The translations under genes and the position numbers were made by a program. A stretch of 64,000 nucleotides of DNA from Brasenia schreberi (lineage: Eukaryota; Streptophyta; Magnoliopsida; Nymphaeales; Cabombaceae), in the NCBI GenBank assembly GCA_036023115.1, contig JAYKKT010000090.1, forward strand, positions 33,340,001 to 33,404,000, read 5' to 3'. The first letter of the stretch is position 1. Each line of letters begins with the position of its first letter. Below, piece after piece: positions 56,938 through 64,000 of this stretch. The notes under the pieces are model-generated. The model was given only the letters and a program-made list of their open reading frames with translations. It was not told the DNA's origin and did no database searches.

Positions 56938-57255
56938 CTATGTGATGATCTAGGTATTGTTTTTTTTCAGTGCATTCAATTCTTCTTCAATTGCAGCTTT
57001 CCATAAGGGGCACTTGATTGCTTCTTCAAACTTTGAAGGAATCTTATGTTTTTCAGCATTCATAATGAAGCTTTGATAACTCTGAGAAGTATTGGCATAT
57101 GAAACATAATTAGAAATTGAATATCATGCACATGTACGCTTACCTTTGCGAACAGCAATAGGAATCTCAAGGTCATTGTCCGCTTGCACTTAAGGATCTG
57201 ATTCCGGGGAAATCTCTCTAGCACATGGTTCTTCTTGAGAGTACACAATCTTCCG

Positions 57256-59121
57256 CTATCCTTTCTTGTACGTCAGAATCTCTTTTGAATGTTGTGTGTT
57301 CTCACTCTGATGATAAACTATCTCATTATACTCCCCCTCACTAGGAACTAGTGGAAGGACACAAGATGGAGTTTTAGTAGATTCCATGGGAGTAGAATAA
57401 TAAGGATTAAGTTCAAAGAAGGTAATATCCATGGAAACATATAGTTTTTTAAGCAATGGGTTATAGCATTTGTATCCCTTTTGAGAGGTCGAATAGCCAA
57501 GAAAAATACACTTATTGGACTTGGCATCAAGTTTATCACAATTGGGAAGATAGATATGTATGAAACAGGTACACCCAAAGATACGAGGAACGAGGTGAAA
57601 TGATTTTGATGTTTTATTAAGACTATGAATAGGGCTCTCCTCCTGAATGGTATTACTGGGCATTCGATTTATAAGATAAACAGCAGTAAGGACAGCATCT
57701 CCCCAATAGAATTTTGGAACATTACTTTGAAGGAGAAGGGTTCTGGCTACTTCCAGAATATGACGGTTCTTCCATTCAGCAATACCATTCTGCTGAGGTG
57801 TATAAGGACATGTAGTCTCATGAACAATTCCCTGTGCTTGTAAATAATTTTCTAACTGAGTCCTAATGTATTCTCCCCCATTATCGAACCGAAGGATTTT
57901 AACGGAAGCATCGAATTGAGTACAGATAAATTTATGCACAATGGGAAAAATAGAGGCAACTTCAGACTTTGTTTTCATTAAGAAAACGATTATAAAACGA
58001 GTATAATCATCAATAAAGGAGACAAAATACTTATGACCAAACAAAGAGTTGACTGGACTTAGACCCCATACATCAAAGTGAATAAGTTCAAAAGGTTTAG
58101 ATTGTTGAGAATCACTTAAAGGATAAGATGCCCTTTGGTGTTTCTCGAGTTGACAGACTTCACATTCAAACTGAGATTTATTAGAATGGACTCTAAATTG
58201 AGGAATAACATATGGAATTTTTGACATTGGGAGATGACCAAGACGATAATGCCAAAGACGAAGATCTGCATCTTGAATTGGTGTTGCTGAAACGCTATAA
58301 GAGGTGGAAGGCTGAGAATAGTCTTCAAGAATGTATAATCCTTTCTGTAGTTTACCATGTCCAAAGGTTTTTCCCATCTTTAGATCCTGAAATACACAAC
58401 CAGTAGGATGAAAAATTATACAACAATCCAAGGCACGAGTTAAAGAGTTGACTGAAAAAAGATTTATCAGGAAACTTAGAACATGATATACTGATGTTAA
58501 ATCTGAAATACATGTAGATACACTTTTCTGTCCAATCATATAAGTGAAAGAACCATCTGCCAATTTAATTGGTTCCTGATCTTTATGAGTCTTGTAAGCT
58601 GAAAAATATGAGAATTCTCCTACCATATGATCTGTAGTCCCTAAATCAATTATCCAAGTTTTAGAATGAGAAGTAGATGAGTGGTTACCCTTTACTGTAT
58701 GTATAGCCTGAGCCAGTGTAGCTTGAGTGGAGGAAGCAAAGGATTTTTCAGAGAATTTATGTTCAAGACCTTCTATTCTTTTTATAATCTCCTGAATGCC
58801 ATTAGTGTTGGGAGTTGAACTTTCTGCAGAATGGACTGAGGTATTGTGATTTCGATAATAATCTGGTTTTCCATATAATTCCCAACAATGATCTCTGATA
58901 TGACGCGATTTACCACAATAGGAGCAAACAAGTTTTTCCCTGTCGTCTGAATTAAATCTACCACGGCCACGGCCACGACTCTGGTGTCCCCCACTGCCAC
59001 GAAAATGAGAATTATCTCCTCTTACTTGAAGTGCATTATGATGAGTACTACTAATAACATGATTCTTCTCAAGATTCCTGTGATCTTCTTCTCTGATTAA
59101 TAAGGAGTAAACAATTTCCAA
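57256..59121 (-). pseudogene. Copia M gag C-terminus, protease and integrase (621 aa open)
   Basis: A long open frame: RGRGRGRF and intact zinc knuckle CSYCGKSRHIRDHC (residues about 67-80), protease IIDLGTTDHM with Leu in place of the Ser/Thr of D-S-G, so probably inactive. Pre-integrase HYRLGHLPMSK and CEVCQLEKHQR, integrase HFDVWGLSP, FDNGGEY, NGIAEWKNRH: the three acidic residues remain but neighbours have changed (ERK to EWK). It ends with [16 protein letters not shown]. Upstream gag continues out of frame to 59750. Confidence 0.85.
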
Positions 59122-59177
59122 AGTAGGAAGCTCTTCTCTGCTTAAGATATTCAGTTTTACTTATTCAAATTCTAGAT

Positions 59178-59750
59178 TTACACCCCACAATAAATCACAT
59201 ACTTTCTTCTTTTCAATCTCAGCGTTTCTTTCATTATAACAAGCAAAACACTCATATTCGTATAGTAGAGTAATTCATCCCAAAGACCTCGGAGATCTTC
59301 ATAATATTCACTGATAAACCGATTGGCTTGTTTGCACTTTCTAATTCTCTCCAGAATCTTATATTCTTTGGCAACATTCTTCTTCCGGGAATAAGCATCT
59401 GCTACTGCACACCAAATCTCATGGGCAGATTCTAAAAACATAAACGTTTTAGCAATTGATGGAATCATTGACTAAAACAACCACGATGATATTAATGCAT
59501 CTTCTCTTTTCCAGGTTGAATAAAGACTGTCATGAGGCTCTGGAATTGAAGATTGGCCCATTAAATGTGTCCATCTCCCCCTTTCTACAATTGCAAGTTC
59601 CACAGATCTTGCCCATTCCATGTAATTTCGACCATCTACACGATTTCCATTCTTGGTGGTGCATCTGTCACTGGACCATCTTCTTAAGAAATGACTGTTG
59701 AATCTAATCCTAAGGAAAACAAAACCAAGAGTGAAGCAAGGCATAACCAC
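59178..59750 (-). pseudogene. Copia M gag N-terminal part
   Basis: FMFLESAHEIWCAVADAYSRKK (quoted in part: FMFLESAHEIW), ISEYYEDLRGLWDEL at 59178-59468, and DGRNYMEWARSVELAI, TWKREDALISS at 59472-59750. A frameshift divides them. The first ten or so gag residues differ from K and L, suggesting a rearranged 5' edge near 59650. Confidence 0.78.
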
Positions 59751-61171
59751 GCTGTCATTGGCCTAGAAACAAGCACATGCAGTCAGACTGCAGAGATGCG
59801 ATTGGTTGACCTTTGAGACAATATGCTCTGGAACAGAAGACTTGCCCCTTCATCTCAAAGAATCGTATATGCATTGGTGCACGAAGAGCATTAGCTCATC
59901 TGACAGGGTTCTCCGATCCCCACGACAAAGGTGGTGAGTTCAATCAACAATGATTGCATGGGTGTCTTTGGTTTCAGCTTCTGAGTGTAAACAAGAAAAG
60001 GAAGCACTCCACTCATGGTGAGGGTTCTCACGTGTGATGGGTCCTAAGCCTGGATAAATGAAAAATCATAGTTTTCTTCATTATCGACCTGGATGAAGGA
60101 ACAAAAATGTGTTCCAGACATGCATGTGTTGCATGAAGCAGAAGAGGATATGTCTTAAAGTTTTTTTTAAGGATGATGACAGTTATCCAAGCAATTTCAA
60201 TAGTGAAGAGGTGTTCCAGTTAAGGCAGATGATTGCAAGATTAAAACAGCAACAGATGATTGAAAGAGAAGGCAGCTGTATAAGGCGCCAACATTCAGTT
60301 GCGGGCAAATTGGATGGAATGTCTCCAATCTACTAATTCTAGATAAATGCTAAAGGTTGCAGTCATGAGGACTGTCGAAATGATTATTTTTGCAGCCATT
60401 GAAGATGAAGAAATTTATAGCTATGAAAGCTGTTAGAAAAGACAGTCATGAAGGCAAAATTGAAGAGTTATTACAGCCATGAAGCTGCTGAAAATGAAAA
60501 GCCAGGAAGGCTAAGTGTTGCAGCAAAGGAGATTGCTTGAAAATGGATAGCCAAGGGGCTGAAAAATTCAGAAAAATGCAGAAAATCAATCTTTTTTCAC
60601 TACATATGCATGAAAAATCAAATCATAGAAGAGGCCAAGGGAATTTGATGTTATGGAATGTAGCAGTATCACCAAAAAGCATGAAAGTTAAAACCTTGAA
60701 TTGCTGAACTAAACAGCCAGGAGGGCTGAAAATGTTGTTGCAGTCACCATGTGAAGGGGCGCAAACCAGCTAGTATAAGAATATATATGTATTCTGCTAT
60801 TTGAGTAGTAGAGAGAGGACATCCAACCAACACATCGGCTGCAACCACCATGTGAAGGGGCGCAGGAAAAGCCATGTGAAGTGTGTATGGTGGAGTAGTA
60901 CCTCTTATTACAAAAGATCAGCTTTATTAAGAGTAAAAAAAATATGACTTTTGAAGTGTAGCTACCGAATCACTTTATGGAAAAGAAGAAAGAGAGATAG
61001 AGCAACCGACACCCATAGAAGGGTTGTGTGCTACCAATGTGTTCTTGATTGTTCAAATTGTTTTACAGAAGCCTCGAAGAGATCGCTCGTGCACGTGTGG
61101 TGAAAAAAGAACCAGTTTTTTTTTTTGCAAGTTTGGAGTTTGAAGTATCTCACTCCCAACTTGAAAGGGGG
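59751..61171 (+). other. Element N internal DNA and unassigned sequence, no gene
   Basis: No gag or pol. 60330-60900 has many repeats of CAGCCA and GGAGGGCTG-like units and two close copies of CCATGTGAAGGGGCGCA (60747 and 60850). An open frame at 60109-60336 is Gln/Arg-rich and unassigned. Ends with the polypurine tract of N. Confidence 0.45.
59885..59960 (+). mobile_element. tRNA-derived SINE head, weak
   Basis: ATTAGCTCATCTGACAGGG (A-box-like) and AAGGTGGTGAGTTCAATC (B-box-like) at tRNA-like spacing, matching the minus-strand head at 26690-26768. No TSD. Confidence 0.4.
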
Positions 61172-61511
61172 TGTTAGAAGAATATGAGTTGAGTCAGTTC
61201 TAGTACATTTTATGTTTTAGGATAGTAAATTTGATGTTTTAGGTATTATTGTAATTGTTCGAAGTCGTAAGGGTATTTTGGTAATTTTTTTATATTAGGG
61301 GTATTTTAGTTATTTTATGTTTTACAGTTCCTTATATGAGGGCTGATAGGTTGTATTAGGGTTTAAGTTGTTGAGATTAAGAAAGAGAGAGAAAGAGGGG
61401 GTGGCCTTCATTGAAGGTTCGCCCCCTCCTCTGATCTCCATGTTTTTCCACTTCATCTTGTGTTTACGTTTTCTACTATTGATTATCCGCTGCGCTACCA
61501 CGTTTTCAACA
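61172..61511 (+). repeat. Element N 3' LTR
   Basis: 340 bp, TGTTAGAAGAATATGAG to CGTTTTCAACA; roughly 90% like the 5' LTR by eye. Ends at Copia J sequence. Confidence 0.85.
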
Positions 61512-62975
61512 GTTCTACCTCTCCCTCACTGCTATAATAGTACGTGAGCTCATGAAAAGTTACATCTCTAGACACAAAAAAATTTCTTGAAGAAAGTTCA
61601 TAACACCTATACCCTTTTTGAAATGGTGAATAGTCTAATAAACATGCATTTTATTGCTCTTGGATCTAGTTTATCTATGTTGTTTTGATGCAGATACATA
61701 TAACATACACACCTGAAAACTCTAGGAGTTAAATTGAAGAGCTTTTCAATTTTAAATACTATTTGTAGATGTACCTTCCCTTCTAAGATCGTTGATGGTG
61801 AACGATTTATGAGATCAACTAATATGAGTAGAACTTCACTGCAAAGGTACTTTGGCGATTTTATTCCAATCATCAAAGTTCGTGTTGTCTATAATATATT
61901 CATTCTTTCTCTCTGCTACCCAATTTTGTTGATAGTACACACATGTTTGGTGAATAATTCCAAGCACGGCCAAATAATTATTTAATATTTTATAAATAAA
62001 TTAACCCTCATTATCTAACCCGATAATTCTAATATGTGCCTAAAATTGCTTTTTAACAAATTTGTGAAATAAAGGAAATATAATTGCAATTGTAATGAAG
62101 ACTATACTTCAATATAGTTGCGAAAGATCAACGAGTGGACAACACCACAAAGTAACAATCACAAACCCTTAGAAAAGGCAATAGCCAAGAGCAACGAGTG
62201 CATGCGAAAATGAGAATAAACACAACACAAGCTTAAATAAATAATCTTTATTCATTAGCCAAAGGTTTGAATTTATAATGGATTACAAGTCGTATTTATA
62301 GAGTAGAAGATGTGGTATAAGAGAGGGAGAGAGAAGAGACAAAAGGGGGCTGGCTGCTAGGGGCCCTGGCCCTGATGGCCAAGTGGGCCAGGGCAGCCAG
62401 TGCCATGCCACTCTAGCCCAGTTCTTTAACATCAACCTCATCCTTATATTTCATCAAATAAAATATAGTAAACCAAGGATAATCATCAATAAAAGAAACA
62501 AAATAGTTATGTCCAGTAACGACAGTAATTTAGCAAAAACCCCGAACATTTGAATTTGAATGTATTGAACTAAATGCACTATGATTTCTTGATACACTTC
62601 TAGGAAAGTTAATTCTAACATGTTTTCTTAGTTGATAAGGTTCACATTCCAGGGAAATTCTTTTGCTGATTTTTGATAATTATGGTATGATTGCTTGCAT
62701 TTTTTATAGTGGGAGGTGTCCTAGCCTCCGTTGTCATAGTATCACTTCTTCGTTTAGATGTGTAGAGGTTACTTGTGTTGCCGACCCTCCAAAATTACTT
62801 TCATATAGATAGAGTTCTCCATTCCTTCTACCATAACCAATGATCTTTTTAGTTCCCTTTTCTTGAAATGTACAATAAGATGGAAAGAAATATACACCAC
62901 AATTTAATCTTGAGGTTAATGCACTAATTGATATAAGATTCATTGAAATATGAGGTACATATAACACAATCAAGA
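61512..62975 (-). mobile_element. Copia J, right part (integrase and protease)
   Basis: Continues J from 43770. Linker HELTYYYSSEGEVE (about 61515-61560), integrase C-terminus 61607-61876 (LDPRAIKCMF), core up to 62580, split by an LTR at 62096-62431. Protease-integrase border at 62734-62973 (VPHISMNLISISALT). No gag or 5' LTR follows. Confidence 0.7.
62096..62431. repeat. Solo LTR of the Copia I family inside J
   Basis: 336 bp, TGAAGACTATACTTC to TTCTTTAACA. It aligns with the Copia I LTR (17888-18308): CACAAACCCTTAGAAAAGGC and a GC-rich CTGGCC-type block. J integrase sequence lies on both sides. The flanking five bases (TGTAA, TCAAC) do not match, so no TSD is confirmed. Confidence 0.65.
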
Positions 62976-64000
62976 AGTCCTTATGGTCACATACCAGGGT
63001 TGAATGGCCCTGACCCTGGTTTACATAAATAAATGTTTACAAGAATAAATGAAAAAATAATTACATAAACAAAGGAAAAATACAATATTTAAACACTTTC
63101 TTCATCAATACACACTATATTCATTTGCATTGATCTAGTAAGTTAACTAATTGAATATACTCTCAACCAAATCATGTAAGGAAATTTTGAGCTTACATTA
63201 AGGTAGTCAATCGTAGTCTGGTCAGCACAAAAAACACCATTTCCCTCTCTCGCTTTAAAAACTATTTTGCAATGGAGAGAAAAAAAACTTTATAAGCACG
63301 AAATTATGTGATGAAATCATGAAACTCAAGCAAAAAGCATCATGCCTCAGCCTTGGTATAAAAAATACTTTATAAGCATGAAAACACACGATGAAACTCA
63401 AACATAAGGTATCACGAGCTCAACCTTGGTCTCTCTCTCTCTCTAAGTTTGTGGTGCCTGACAATGAGTCTGTAAGTCATTTGAATAAGACAATGGATAA
63501 GAGAGAGAGAGAGAGAGCATTGCATGGTGTACAAGTATTGGATTAAATCACTTGCTTTTACCTATATCCTTATTTCTTTTTCTTACAAATAGGGCTACAC
63601 GGATGGAACACATGGTTTGACTAGATCACCGTTCTTCTGTACACAGGACAGGAGCATGATCACACATACTCAAGGAGATAAAAGATAAAAAAAAGATTAC
63701 ACCATATCATGGTAACGTAACAGGAGAAAGGTTAGACAAGGGCCCACCTTCCAACAATACCCATTTAACTTTGCAAACAAATATGCATCTCACTGAATGT
63801 GGACTCCAATGCCAATAATGATTTAGGGTGCAAGGCCATCAATGCACAACAAGTTACGATGCAACAATCAGTGAGTTATGACACCAGAACTGGATTCGGT
63901 CTCTCCAATCCACAAGAAAAAATGAGTTATGCACATCAACCAGAAAATAGGACAAAAAGGACATTGATCATTTTTCTATTTTGGAACTCTCAATAAAAAG
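62976..64000. other. Sequence right of the nest, no gene
   Basis: No supported gene. A (CT)n run (63430-63445) and a (GA)n run (63500-63518) are opposite in strand sense and could pair. Short open frames are chance. Confidence 0.4.

Larger units (their letters stand above)
44270..59750 (-). mobile_element. Copia M, nested in N and split by K
   Basis: Minus strand. Its 3' LTR is split into 44270-44501 and 55418-55496; the polypurine tract (CTCCCTCTTAAGTTGGG) lies at 55497-55513. The internal part runs to the gag start near 59750. The LTR halves rejoin across K, and each matches L's LTR (TAGCTATTAATA, TCTACCCCTAATAAGTATT), so M and L are relatives. The 5' LTR and PBS are not found; M seems truncated on its right. 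Confidence 0.75.
43771..61511 (+). mobile_element. LTR retrotransposon N, non-autonomous, hosting M, K and L
   Basis: Plus-strand element with LTRs at 43771-44074 and 61172-61511, PBS at 44075-44086 and polypurine tract AACTTGAAAGGGGG (61159-61172). Its own internal DNA is 44075-44269 plus part of 59751-61171, about 1-1.6 kb with no gag or pol. So it is either a non-autonomous LARD/TRIM-like element or one that lost its genes. The 17.7 kb between LTRs is due to Copia M. Flanking sequence is Copia J on both sides. Confidence 0.75.

Noticed and set aside
43771..61511. Endogenous pararetrovirus
   Set aside because: LTRs, Met-tRNA PBS, PPT and integrase before RT identify Ty1/Copia; no movement protein or coat gene is seen.
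63428..63520. CT and GA runs as a structured RNA
   Set aside because: Could pair, but simple repeats alone give no evidence of a gene.

Overview
This window is nuclear DNA from a plant with a repeat-rich genome. Three things show that: RTE-clade LINEs with (GTT)n tails, Ty1/Copia elements whose primer-binding sites match plant initiator-Met tRNA, and intron-containing host genes with plant-type sequences. The exact lineage cannot be read from the sequence; long repeat-filled introns fit a large-genome angiosperm. At least three quarters is mobile DNA, most of it old and broken.

Only two host loci are supported. (1) A CNOT11-like gene (CCR4-NOT subunit) on the minus strand: exon 1 at 25308-25514, exon 2 at 16133-16243, exon 3 at 15907-15981. 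The first intron is about 9 kb and holds a Copia and an RTE element. No later exon is seen, so the first 15.9 kb is probably intron 3 or lost sequence. (2) An intact, intronless carboxylesterase (CXE18-like, alpha/beta hydrolase) on the plus strand at 30895-31893.

Layout. 1-9 kb: an old minus-strand RTE copy split by a TIR element (X, 1541-8511, 8-bp TSD). X is split by a degenerate autonomous hAT element (Y, 1891-7518, 8-bp TSD). Y holds an RTE-tailed SINE and a second, smaller X-family element (Z, 4937-7306, exact 8-bp TSD). Z carries exons and introns of two unrelated genes, a TRAIP-like RING E3 ligase and cactin, so it is a Pack-type gene-capturing transposon. 9-15.4 kb: four RTE copies in two nested pairs. 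15.4-25.5 kb: CNOT11. 25.7-37.9 kb: old repeats around the carboxylesterase, including tRNA-type SINEs, a Gypsy-like LTR, RTE tails and a short tandem repeat.

37.95-63 kb: a six-deep nest of LTR retrotransposons, O > J > N > M > K > L. N is a plus-strand element with LTRs at 43771-44074 and 61172-61511 and no pol of its own. K (TSD ACATA) lies in the LTR of M, and L lies in the 5' LTR of K. The facing ends of L and M form a 636-bp inverted repeat with one mismatch and sharp edges. The LTRs of L differ at about 13 of 281 sites, so this identity suggests ectopic gene conversion (or an assembly artefact).

The RTE LINEs supply the (GTT)n 3' end shared by the SINEs, and presumably the machinery that moves them. 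Y may be a source of hAT transposase, but its ends differ from those of X and Z. The Copias M, K and L are one family that has repeatedly inserted into itself.
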